Source of the DNA: Clitopilus passeckerianus
Lineage: Eukaryota > Basidiomycota > Agaricomycetes > Agaricales > Entolomataceae
DNA: 64,000 nucleotides
Reading direction: 5' to 3'
Assembly (NCBI GenBank): GCA_944990035.1
Contig: CALYLX010000046.1
Span: 1-64,000 of the forward strand
The notes under the pieces are model-generated. The model saw nothing but the letters and a program-made list of their open reading frames with translations. It searched no databases and was not told where the DNA came from. Both the position numbers and the translations under genes were made by a program. Each line of letters starts with the position of its first letter. Position 1 is the first letter of the stretch. This document shows, piece by piece, positions 25,802 to 35,635 of this stretch.

Positions 25802-27110
25802 ATGCCAGTGTCCGGCAAGTACTGGCTTTTGAAGGCTGAGCCAGATTCACGCGTCGTCAAAGGAAAGGATGTGAAGGTACGCGACGGCGCACGTTCTTTT
25901 CCTGTGGCCGGTGTTTCATCCCTGAATTCGCGCCACAGTTCAGTGTAGATGACTTTGAGTCCGTGAAGACCTCACCTTGGGAAGGCGTACGGAACTATGA
26001 AGCCAGAAATCTCATGAAGGAGATGAAAGTCGACGAACAAGTACGTGAGAGCTTCGAAATATGACAATATCTGACGGTTTCTAGGCTCTGTTCTATCATT
26101 CGAATTGCAAGAATCCAGGTAAAACTCATTTTGTCACTTCTCTTGGCAAACAATTTATATTGAGTGCTATCGTAATGCAGGCGTTGCAGGCTTTGCAAAG
26201 GTGTGTTGAAACCTGATTGACACTGATAACTTTCTGAGCTTTTTTTATGCGTTCTTCCTCAGGTATCGAAAGAAGCCTATCCAGACTGTAAGTGTACAAT
26301 TGGCCCTGCACACTCTTTCGGCTCCTCACTTCCGTCCTTCTGTAGATACGGCATGGGACCCGTAAGTGTGGCACGTTCTACCGTATATTTTCTGGCCTGA
26401 TTCTCAGTCCCCACTCACAGTTCTCATCCTTACTTTGACGCCGTAAGTTCCACTACTTCTCCGCCCATGCCCCTAATAAACCATATCCCACCAGAAAACA
26501 AAACAAGATGCCCCAAAATGGTTCATGGTCGACCTGACATTTGACAAACGAGCAGAACATTTCGTATCTCTCGCCCTCCTGCGATACATCACGGGCTCCT
26601 CCGAACTCCCTTCAGAGGTCGAATACATCGGTCAGGAAGGCTTTCAAGCCATCAAAAGTAGGTTCTTCTCGCCCAGAATCCTCCCTAAAATCCTGAAAAC
26701 CTTTTTTTGCAGCGATGGATCTGGTTAGAAAAGGCCGACTGAGCGTCCAACGAGTGGACCCTGTAGCATGGGAAGCCATAACAAAAATGGCCTCAAAAGG
26801 CGGCTGGGAAGAGCTAGATCTAAAGAAGAAATCCGCCGCTGCTGGAAGCAAGAAATCTACGTCAAAAGCATCCCCAGCTGCTGGTAAAGCACCACCCAAA
26901 AGGAAAGCTTCGGCCAAGGCGAAGAAGGAAGAAATTAGGGAGGAGTCTCCACTAACTGAGCTCTCTGACGACAAGTCGGAAGGTGGTGATAAGGACAGTG
27001 AAAAGGTGCCAGAGAAGAAAGTGACTGGAGGTCGGCGGAAGAGGAAGGTCGAGGAGAAGGAGGAAGAAGGGGAAGCTACTGCACCAAGACGAAGCAAGAG
27101 GAAGATGTAG
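25802..27110 (+). CDS. EVE-domain protein, THYN1 homologue
   Basis: The ATG at 25802 begins with MPVSGKYWLLKAEPDSRV, the start of the EVE (PUA-like) fold. Small exons then supply VDDFESV, WEGVRNYEARNLMKEMKV, ALFYHSNCKNPGVAGFAKVS, TAWDP and the strand KWFMVDLTFDKRAEHFVSLA. The EVE domain ends near LVRKGRLSVQRVDPVAWEAI. A lysine/alanine- and glutamate-rich tail of about 100 residues follows (ends RSKRKM), which fits nuclear localisation and DNA binding. Eukaryotic THYN1 is a nuclear protein reported among 5-hydroxymethylcytosine binders, and EVE domains are considered readers of modified bases. Here that is family knowledge, not something the sequence proves. The gene converges on the next gene (-) across about 550 bp. 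Confidence 0.85.
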
Positions 27111-27660
27111 TCTCGTGGACTTAATTCCAGAGATACCTCCAGGTTTCTTGACATTTGCGCTATTTACAGCTCTGCATAATTGTACTTTGCTCAGTTTTGT
27201 TGTAATATCTACATGGGCCCTCTTTTTTGCGCTCTGGTGTTGATCAACGTCGGGGTTATACTCACCCCTGACCAAAGGGAAGAAAGTCCTCTGGCTTCAC
27301 ACCACTTTGAAAACCGCAGCAGATAACAAAGTTGCAATTTTTTTGATTTGGGGTCGGACAATGACCATGTCCTTGATGACCACACCATGTTGTCCACCCT
27401 CCCTCCTCAGGTCGCTGCGCAGTGATTCTGCATGTGCTCTCAGGTTAATCTTATCTCGTTAAATATAGCTTTCACGGGGGGAGCACTTTGCGACGAGACT
27501 CTGGCCTTTAGCCAAAATCGCTCAATTACGCCGAACCACGCTGCGGACGGCCACCCTCGTGGCGCAAGACCCGTATTGATCCATACTCGTTGTGTACGCA
27601 CGTAAATCCATTCGTGGATCATGTCAATACCTGTCCACACCTCGATAGATAACGGGGTGG
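27111..27660. other. Convergent 3' spacer, nothing recognised
   Basis: This is a spacer of about 550 bp between converging genes. It holds 60-codon chance ORFs only. No RNA gene or repeat was seen. Confidence 0.4.
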
Positions 27661-30361
27661 TTACAACACAAGCTCTTCTACTTGATACAGCCCGATCGCC
27701 ATCCCAGCCTGCTCATGGAACCTCTTTCTTCTCTGTCTCCAATCACCAACAGGTTGTTTCGATTTGTCCCCATTCGCTTCCTTGATCGCCTTGACTTGGG
27801 CTCTGGAGTAGCTCTCCAAAGGGCCGCGCAACTGCTCTAGAGCCGTGTTGTTTGCTATTTGAGGGTCAATATGGGATTGAATGGACTGAAGGAGTCGGTG
27901 GGAAGGTGGGTGAGCGAGAAGCGTGAGGAATGTTGCGTCGAGAAGGGCCTGAAGGAAGTTGAGAATCTGGAAAGATATGTATTAGGACATGAACACTCCG
28001 AGGACAAACAGTCAAACGTTACCTTTTGAAGAGGAGGGAGCTCATTTTTGGTGGCGGTATCCTCTTGGATTATCGGCACTCCTTTGTCGTCTTTCGTTAC
28101 TTGATCTTCGCTAGGCAACAGTTTCTCCTCCTCCTCTATCCATTGCTCAAGCCAACCGTCTAGGACTTCCAAAATAGCAAGCACATGGTCTGGGTCTGGG
28201 AACAACCTCCTCAACACAGTGCGTAGAGGGGCCGCTGACGTCGTATAATTAACACAGAGGGCGAGGAACGTCGGTAGAGAAGGGATGTCCGAGGCGCTGT
28301 CAACTTGCATGGCATTATCGTCAGTCGCGGCTGCTTGGCTGTGGCGAATGGCAATGATCCGTAAACAGTCGAGGATTTCAAGTTCGGACAAGTCAATGAC
28401 GTTAGTCATGGCGAGGGAAATGGACGGCTAATGCAATGCGTCAGCTTTGATATGGTGCATAAACGCGCATATACTCACCCAATCGTCTTTGGCACGGAGT
28501 GCAATCAACAACCCGCCGTCTAACATAACAGAGCTGATGGCTTTTCTGTTTAACAGATACCGAGTCACCTCTGACGAATAAGGTGTATTGGCAGGTTTGG
28601 TTGGTTGGAGCACTGCTAGGAGAACATCCTTTACAAAAGCCTCCCCGAGGGTGACTTGCGGTGGAGGATCCTGGGTGAGCATAAAATTTGAGCCACAGTT
28701 CAGACAATAGAAGGAAAAGAAATTCCAACCTGGTCAGAAATACCAGCATTCTTAGCAGCTACTTTTGACTCCCGTGCCTCCCAATCGAAGAAAGCCTTAT
28801 TGGCTGCTTGGGGAAGATTCTTGTCCATCGCCACCGACATTGCAAGAACGACTTTAGCTCGAGCAGCATCATACGGACGCTGCGCAGCTGCTCCATCAGC
28901 CGAACTTGTACCTTGGTCGATCCATCTCGCCGAAGCAGTGGCTTGACCCAGGGCATTGGCAATTGTCGATGTCGATGGGCATGTGAACGGAATGATCAAA
29001 ACGCTCGAGCGGGGAGCTTTCTGGTCTGCGTCAACATTCGTTGGGGTTAAAGTGAGCACGGCTTGATTTTCAGTGGCTTCAATGAGATTCAAGCGAACGG
29101 GAGTATTCTTGGATTCGGCGAGGCTGGAAGGAAGCGAGACCGTTTGTGAAGCCAGCAGGACAGAGTACTGGAGGTCCCAAAGCTGGATTGCTACATCTGA
29201 GGTTGGGGCATCTGTGAGCGCAGATAGGAGGACGTGGGATGCAGTCAACGCAAGAATGGAAATGTTGTCTGAATTTGGTTTCTTCAAGAATGAGAGGTCC
29301 TTCAGGCGGAAAGGATCAGCAGCCGGCGTGAATGTGGGCTTGTCATCGTCAGATGTGTTTAACATGTATGTATGCCATATGCCAGATTTGCTCAGGACGG
29401 TAAGGCATCCTGATGCATTGAAGGAACAGTCGGCCACCTAGAACGTTGGTCATTAGAGAGATGCAGTAGCGAAGCTGAGAATGCTCACGTCTGTTTCGTT
29501 GGGTAATATTATGTTTGCCAATTCTGAGATAGCTGACTGCTCGTTGACTGAGAGTATTTGTGCACGAAGCGAATTTTCTAGTTCTGACTGAGCAAGGGTA
29601 ACAATTATGGCTCCTCTTGACGGTGCGGATGACGGGAGGGGAAAGGCGCATGTTTGTCTGGAGAAGGCGAACACCCGCAGAACAGGGTCAGTGGATTCTT
29701 TTGGTTCCCAAACGCTCGTTGTTTTCAGCTCCTTGTTAATGGCGGTGACATCTCCTTTGGGGGACAGGACGAGGACAGTTGAGGGTAGTTCATCACATCT
29801 TCTCAAAGCAAATATCCGGTGTGTTACCTAAAGGCTTGCATGTCTAGTCGGCGAGACTATCAATCGAAATGTGGCAATGGACGTACCGAAACAGCTTTCT
29901 TTTTTTGGAATGATCGCTCTGAGAGCTGGCTCGAAAGACTTTCTCTCCACGTCCAGAGGGTTTTCCCTCGCTCCTCAGCAGATAGGTCAGGGTTTGACTC
30001 AATAGCCGCAAATGTCGTGCAGTATTGGTCGGCTCCGTCGGTTTCACAGAAACTGATTGCAGGGCAGCAGAAGGTCGTGGTTGGCCCTAAGGTATGTGAA
30101 AGGACTGGATGAAGATCGGATATCTTGAACAGGCATCAGCTTCGTTATTTCTTCGCAAGCAGATGTACTTACATCTAGAACATGTATTCCATCAGATTGA
30201 GCGGTCACCGTGGCATAACCGTCAGCGCTCCCGGGAGCGTTGGTGTGCGAAACAAAGACTGGTGCATAGTTTGCTTCTTTTTTGCTGCTGCTTGCCTTAG
30301 GAAACCTTGAGTTGTAGGCTGAAAGTGTAAATGGTTCCGCTATTGAAGCATTTGCAGGCAT
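27661..30361 (-). CDS. Possible Utp8/NOL11-like ribosome-biogenesis protein
   Basis: The gene starts at the ATG at 30361 (MPANASIAEPFTLSAYNSRF) and ends with YQVEELVL and TAA at 27661-27663. It is assembled from about eight exons. The N-terminal half is beta-rich with repeated short strands (GYATVTAQSDGIHVLDVSTS, ADCSFNASGCLTVLSKSGIW), as in a beta-propeller. The C-terminal half is helical (SELEILDCLRIIAIRHSQAA, PDHVLAILEVLDGWLEQWIE). The opening EPF-L motif, the propeller-plus-helix layout and the size of roughly 750 residues recall yeast Utp8 and human NOL11. These belong to the t-UTP subcomplex needed for rDNA transcription and pre-18S processing. There is no diagnostic motif, so the name is tentative; an uncharacterised WD-like protein is the alternative. 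Confidence 0.45.
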
Positions 30362-30712
30362 CCTCAATTGTCGAGTTCCCCGGAGGATCCTTGCAAAATT
30401 TCGATGGAGGCTGGTCGAGGTAAGGAGACCACAAAAACTTCAGGTTAGGGTTTAATCTTGCAATCACTGGTCATGTGATCACTTCGCGTCGACGCGTCGA
30501 AAACTTGAAAACGGCTTTCTGCTGAAGCAACGAGAAGAGATTAGCTGGGTTTGCTAGCTAAACTTAAATTTTATATTGATTCGACCTTTTAGCTCTACGA
30601 TAGCCCAAAAGAGAGCAACTTCCCCTTCCAAGGCTTTGTCGGTCCACTGCTTACGTGATCACTGGCCTCTCAGACGTCAGCGACCAAATCTACTACTTGG
30701 CCTCGTAACTCA
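30362..30712. other. Divergent promoter region, Utp8-like (-) / NDUFAF3 (+)
   Basis: This 351-bp spacer between divergent starts holds a GTCGACGCGTCGA stretch containing ACGCGT at 30492-30497, similar to a MluI cell-cycle box. No gene is present. Confidence 0.4.
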
Positions 30713-31370
30713 ATGTCGTTATCTCGGGCTCTGCAGCCAGTAGCTAGGCTAAGGCTAACTCCAAATCTTCGAACGACCTGCTTGGTCCAGAGAGCATGCC
30801 TTGTCCCCCATCCACGGCGCTTCCATGCCAGCGCCAATCTTCGGGACAGGTCGTTTACCAATATCCTCGCCGACGAGACTCCTCCTGCGGTCCAAGTCAA
30901 GAACATCTCGGAAGAGGGGATACAGCTAATGGACGGGCTGATTATGCCCTCTGCTTGTATATTCTTGGAGGGCAAAGTCTTCCTTTGGGATGTACCAAGC
31001 AGCCTGTGGTCTGACTGGGGGAAGGAACATTTCGAAATCTTCGAAACCGTAGTGCCCCGACCAGGTGAGAGATAACCTGTTTTCTTTTTTGTCGGTCACT
31101 GAAACTCTGCTCAGAGATATTGGTACTGGGGACTGGTAAAACATTGGCACAGCTGCCACCATCTCTTCGGACGTATCTGAATCAATTGGGCATTCAAGTC
31201 GACACTATGGACACTGTATGTACTTGTCTCTCAGGAAATGGCAACAGTCATCTAATTCTACGTTCCAGAGAAATGCTTGTTCCACGTATAACATCCTAGC
31301 TGAAGAAGGACGACGGGTCGCTGCTGCATTGATGCCAATGTCTCCTCGAGGATGGAGCAAGTCGAAATGA
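30713..31370 (+). CDS. Complex I assembly factor NDUFAF3 homologue (Mth938/DUF498 domain)
   Basis: Exons 30713-31064, 31115-31215 and 31269-31370 join in frame to give 184 residues. The N-terminus (MSLSRALQPVARLRLTPNLR to RRFHASANLRDRSF) is Arg/Ser/Ala-rich without early acidic residues, which fits a mitochondrial presequence. The DUF498 core follows: IQLMDGLIMPSACIFLEGKV, PEILVLGTGKTLAQLPP, YLNQLGIQVDTMDT, and RNACSTYNILAEEGRRVAAA. The GTGK and D-T-x-N-A-x-x-T-Y-N-x-L signatures are characteristic of human NDUFAF3, which with NDUFAF4 helps build the Q-module of NADH:ubiquinone oxidoreductase. The stop lies only 45 bp from the stop of the converging gene on the other strand. Confidence 0.9.
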
Positions 31371-31415
31371 TTACGCAGGAAGAATCTTCAATAAAGTCCT
31401 AACGAGACTGCCACC

Positions 31416-32007
31416 TCAAATGTCATCATCGAAGTCTGCTTTCCTCTTCCCTTTGGCGACACTTGACATAGGAATATCAATGTCTGGCATGGATTGCACT
31501 TCCTCGTCGTCGACCGATGGTTGGGTTGCAGTTACAGGCAATAGTTCACCTTATTGTCAAGGGCAAATAAATGATTATATTCGGAGGGGCAATGATAGTA
31601 GAGGAAAATATAAGATGGCAATACATACCAGAATCGGGGTCCTTGAATTGAAAGTAGAGACTGTCATACGCGTAGAAGTTGTTTGCCTTCACTGTCGAGT
31701 TAGCTTCAAGCAGGGTATATTCGCCCGTTGGCCTGCCTCGTTCTTTGACCGCTTTGGATAGTTCGAAGTCATCAACGCTATTGACTTCCGGGAGGCCAAA
31801 GATGTGTTCAGCATGGGCTCGGAGGGCTGACAATCCCTCTTCTTTGAGTTCGCCAATGGTGGTTGTGGGTGGCACTGTGATGAACACAGATACTTTGTGG
31901 GTTCGGAGATGTAGATGGTGAACTTTTGGCGGTGCACGAGGAGGCTTTGAAGCAGTCCATTATTAGTTTCCTCTCTTCCCTAAAAATCCTTGAAGAAACT
32001 GTACCAT
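31416..32007 (-). CDS. Small protein with ubiquitin-like fold, function unknown
   Basis: Coding exons 31629-31944 and 31416-31549 are in phase. The best start is an ATG at 32005-32007 followed directly by a 60-nt intron (GTACAG to AAAG, CTAAT branch about 20 nt before the acceptor). That gives 150 residues beginning M-PPRAPPKVHHLHLRTHK. The segment HLHLRTHKVSVFITVPPTTT, then IGELKEEGLSALRAHAEHIF, has the beta-hairpin, loop and helix pattern of a ubiquitin-like domain. The rest is hydrophilic and ends VAKGKRKADFDDDI. I recognise no named family. The start is the least certain part because the first exon would carry only the initiator codon. It shares a 131-bp upstream region with the NDUFA8 gene. 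Confidence 0.6.
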
Positions 32008-32138
32008 TGCTGTAATCGATCCAACAACTGTGGTGTCGCGGTAAATCTTGGATTTCTGTCGACGAATTAGCGCGTTTTGATTTCCGCTCAGAAAATTCCC
32101 ACCCACCTAGTTATCCCGACCAACCACCTCGTCCGACC

Positions 32139-32835
32139 ATGAGCACAGTACAGCCTGGCTCGGTGAAAACTACGCCTTATGTCGACCCCACGCCTATGCC
32201 GGACAATGTTCCCAAGGTCCAGGAACTTGGTGTTTCCAGCGCACCGTTGAAGAGTGCTGCTTTCTTCATCGGAGCGTACTGCAAAGACTACAATGGTCGG
32301 AATTGGTTTTGGTTCATTGGAGATGGGTGCTGATGATGCTACTCGATTTTAGAGGACTTTATGCTTTGCAAGGCCGAGAATAGGGCTCCGGGACATTGCT
32401 TGAAGGAGGGCAGGAGAGTGACGCGGTGTGCAACCGACTTGTATGTGCAAAGCCTTCCTGCGGTCTTTCACCCAGCTGAATTAACGAATTTTCAGGATTG
32501 CCAAGATGCGGGAGAACTGCCTGGAGCAATTCCAAGCTCACTGGGGATGCCTAGAGAAGAACAACCAGGTATGGTGCATCAAGTCGTAGAGCCATCTCAG
32601 TAACCTCAACCCATCATTTGCTGCAGGAGTACTACCGGTGTCGCAAACCGGAACGAACATTGAACGCATGCATGTTCGAGAAGCTTGTGAGTTCTAATGC
32701 TTTTCAACCCCATTGCAGTCCGACTAACTTAATACAATTCTCTAGGGCCTGACGAAAACTATACCCGGTTCACCAGAAGGCGCCGTCCCTGTTCATGAGG
32801 TCAAGAACCCATACTACAAGCCCGTGCAAAAGTAG
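32139..32835 (+). CDS. Complex I accessory subunit NDUFA8 homologue (CHCH protein)
   Basis: Five exons (32139-32295, 32353-32440, 32496-32568, 32627-32686, 32746-32835) give 155 residues. The protein opens MSTVQPGSVKTTPYVDPT and contains cysteine spacings of a double CHCH protein: AAFFIGAYCKDYN, EDFMLCKAENRAPGHCLKEG, RRVTRCATDL, MRENCLEQFQAHWGCLEKNN and YYRCRKPERTLNACMFEKLG. It ends VKNPYYKPVQK. This matches the 19-21 kDa subunit (NDUFA8/PGIV) imported by the Mia40 relay and located on the intermembrane-space face of complex I. It has no cleavable presequence, as expected. The first donor is the weak GTCGGA form, but it is required for the conserved N-E-D-F-M-L-C junction. Confidence 0.92.
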
Positions 32836-33174
32836 AGATTATGCGCCATAGCACTGGACCTTTCTACTAGATGTTGTACAAGCCTATAATTCAATTGACG
32901 GTTTAAACACACTTCGTGAATGAACGGAAGGGAAGGAGTAAGGGAGCTTGAACACCTTCGGACAGGTCGTCCTGCCCCTCCGACGCAATTTAAATGTATT
33001 ATCCCGTATCTCAGCCAAGAAACACCCGTGAATCTGAATTCTTCGAGTGAGCCAATCAGCGCGAGACGTTTTGCAGACATCCCCAATCATGGTACTGTCA
33101 ACTCAGGGTCCTTTCTGTTATTTACTGTCATGCAAAACTAGGCTCGCCATTTCTGCCACATTATAACCCATACA

Positions 33175-34638
33175 ATGAGCTTTAGAATCTTTCAGCGCGC
33201 TTCTGGATGCCTCCGGGTGCTTAACTCGCGGTACTATACCGTTCCGAGCCCTCAGCACCCAATATACGTCTCAAGGTCGACAAATCCATATTTCAATCTC
33301 ACTTTCGAGGACTGGTCAGCAATACTATCATAACTTGTAGAAAGCTCATTCTTATTGGTTTCAGGCTCTTCCGTCATAAAAATCCTGCCGAACCTTTGCT
33401 GCTGATATACCGAGATGATCCCTGTGTGATCATAGGCCGGAACCAGAACCCATGGAAGGAGGTCAACCTTAAAGCCATCCAGTCGCGACCTAATATACCC
33501 TGGATTAGAAGACGAAGTGGAGGAGGGACGGTCTACCACGTACGTAGACCACGAATTGAATCCCGTCAGAAACCTTTGACTCAATATTTTGCTTCCTCTC
33601 TCAGGACCTCGGGAACACGAACTTCTCTATTCACCTACCCCGGAAATCATTCGACCGACACGTCACTGCTCAGATTGTCCTACGTGCAGTTCGTTCTCTA
33701 GGAGTGGACGCATGCGTCAACGACAGAAATGACATTTGTGTTGGCGAAGAAAAGATAGGTTCTCCAGTGCCCATGAATCCGTCACGTACTTACCATTTGC
33801 TAAAAGATACGTCTCTGGATCTGCGTACAAGATTGTGAATACGCGAGCGTACCACCACGGAACTATGCTCATTTCTACTAAATTGGATACTCTCGGGGAT
33901 TTACTGCGAGTGAACAAGGTAAGGATAGGAAGTCTTCCTCGATGTGTATTGATATTAAGAATGTGAATCGCCTAGGATACAATGATAACAAGAGGCGTTG
34001 CCTCTGTTCGGTCTCCGGTTTGCAATTTGCAGCAGTGGAAACCGGACTTTACACATGAATCCTTCACCCAAGCTGTTGTTGACGAATTCAAGAAGGAATA
34101 CAATGTTGACGCTCCGGTAAATCTAGTCCTCGAAGGACGCCTACCCGATTTGACTCTCACCTCGACGTTTTACAGACCCAATATATTGAGGAAACGCCAG
34201 AGCTGAAGGAAATTGAATATATCCGGCATGGAATGGAGGAACTTCCAGTATGTCACTCTCAGTCCACTCTTCTTACATGCATCTCATGAAGCTGGCAGAG
34301 TTGGCAATGGGCTCATGGGCAAACTCCAGAATTCACATACACCATAGAAAATAAGTTCTTATGGGGCAACCTGGTACCATTTTTTCCCAGCTGTTGCGCG
34401 AAATATCACTGACTTTGTGCGGTAGGTGGCGGAAATAACTGCCAAGCACGGAAGCATAGTCGGCTGCACCTTACGTTCGGAGGCAGGAGGGGAAGGACTC
34501 TCTGAAGGCAGCTTGAGAGAAGTTGGGGAGTGGCTTGTGGGGAAGCGGTATGGATTCTTGGATGAGGAGAAACTGGTTGCTCGGGATAACTTCGAGCAGG
34601 ACATTTTGGATTGGTTGAAGCGTGCAACCAGTGTATAG
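33175..34638 (+). CDS. Lipoate-protein ligase/lipoyltransferase, mitochondrial (LplA/LIPT1/Aim22 family)
   Basis: The ATG at 33175 begins MSFRIFQRASGCLRVLNSRY, an Arg/Ser-rich presequence. The BPL/LplA catalytic fold follows: NPYFNLTFEDWLFRH, PLLLIYRDDPCVIIGRNQNP, then WIRRRSGGGTVYHDLGNTNF (the RRxxGGGxVxHD lipoate/ATP-binding motif). After that come VNDRNDICVGEEK and VSGSAYKIVNTRAYHHGTML, whose SGSAYK lysine is the catalytic residue. The C-terminal accessory domain contains ITAKHGSIVG and LDWLKRATSV. The enzyme transfers lipoyl groups to E2 and H-protein subunits of mitochondrial dehydrogenases. Most introns are GT-AG, but the one between GEEK and VSGSAYK fits only as an AT-AC intron (33755-33810). 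The gene lies between two complex I genes. Confidence 0.88.
33755..33810 (+). other. Apparent AT-AC intron in the lipoate ligase gene
   Basis: The upstream exon ends GGC GAA GAA AAG at 33754 and the downstream exon resumes GTC TCT GGA TCT GCG at 33811, giving the family-conserved EEK-VSGSAYK. The 56-nt segment between starts ATAGGT and ends GATAC, with CTTAC about 20 nt before its end. Its length equals that of neighbouring introns. GT-AG alternatives around it (GTTCTC donor, CTAAAAG acceptor) put SGSAYK out of frame. The 5' end does not match the U12 consensus ATATCC, so a U2-type AT-AC intron is the likelier class. Confidence 0.6.
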
Positions 34639-34802
34639 GCACTGTAACCATCAGGCGAATTGGGCCATGCCTATTAAGAGCATTCTTGGATGTAGTTATG
34701 CTGCATTCGAGCGTTTAAGTCGATGTGAGCACAGAATCAGATGTTGCAAATCGACATGTTGTAAACAGGGCTATAGCTCTAAGAGGCATGCGGCAATTTC
34801 GA

Positions 34803-35241
34803 CTATGATGTCCGCTCCGTGTACCAAACACTGCTCGTCTCGAAGCCTTTTGGAGGTTCTGTTTCGTCCTGAATCCCAGGTCAGAAATTCAGGTGGTACT
34901 CGGAGAAGGCCGTGCACTTACCCGCTGTCCTCTCCGATGCCCTGTCAATCTCTCATCCCTCTTCATCATCATCTCGTCCCACTTATCAATATTGTACCGA
35001 CCAGGCTGAACACAAAGATTGCATTAGAACCTAGTCAAGGCTGGCTGCAATTGACGCTGTAAACGGTACATACCTTCCCCTGGTTCTGTGCCCGTGTGGA
35101 CGCACCGAGGAGGGTTCCGGCTGCCCCGAACATGACGGTGAGCAAACCTATATATAACACAACTTATGTCAGTGGTTACGCTCCATTCAGACAAGAAACT
35201 GCTGGACCGAAGGGAATCAAAGCCTCGAAAGGAATAGGCAT
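34803..35241 (-). CDS. Complex I subunit NDUFA1 (MWFE) homologue
   Basis: Four exons (35208-35241, 35074-35147, 34922-35005, 34803-34868) give an 85-residue protein that starts MPIPFEALIPFG at 35241. The N-terminus is hydrophobic through LLTVMFGAAGTLLGASTRAQ. This is the single membrane helix typical of the MWFE subunit. The downstream part has RYNIDKWDEMMMKRDERLTG, the conserved W-D-x-x-M-x-x-R-D-x-R-L-T-G signature of the family. The C-terminus is KGFETSSVWYTERTS. All three introns have GT-AG ends and are 60-68 nt or shorter. NDUFA1 is needed to assemble the membrane arm of complex I. The gene was recovered by splicing because no single exon is long enough to stand out. Confidence 0.9.
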
Positions 35242-35635
35242 GGTGATGGTGAATGTCGAGAAAGGTGTTTATACTTGTTATATTTGCAACCCCATTTCGG
35301 TTTGCTAGTTGTGATCGGAGGTATTGACAGAAATGGAAAACCACTTCGAATAGCAAGTGGACTTTTCACTGGGAGTGTCGAGCTATAGTGCAGAGTCGGG
35401 GAGGTTCAAAGCTGTTGGATTTTTTTATTCGGAAAAGTTCGTAGTTGTAGCTAAGGACGTTGGATTTGTTTAATGCCTGTTTACTGACACCAATAACCAG
35501 AAAGATGTCCGAGGCAAAACTGAGCAAAGCAAGCATAGCAATGGGGAAGAAATTATGTACTGGGTATCGGTAAATTATATCGACAGCGCAGAGAACTGAA
35601 ACAAAAGCAAGTTAACATATAAAGATATCCGAACG
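35242..35635. other. Intergenic region, nothing recognised
   Basis: This is the spacer between two genes on the - strand. It contains the NDUFA1 promoter and the 3' end of the low-complexity gene. It is AT-rich, with no feature recognised. Confidence 0.35.

Noticed and set aside
33755..33810. GT-AG intron at the lipoate ligase catalytic block
   Set aside because: The GTTCTC donor with the CTAAAAG acceptor puts the SGSAYK segment out of frame, and later acceptors remove the catalytic lysine.
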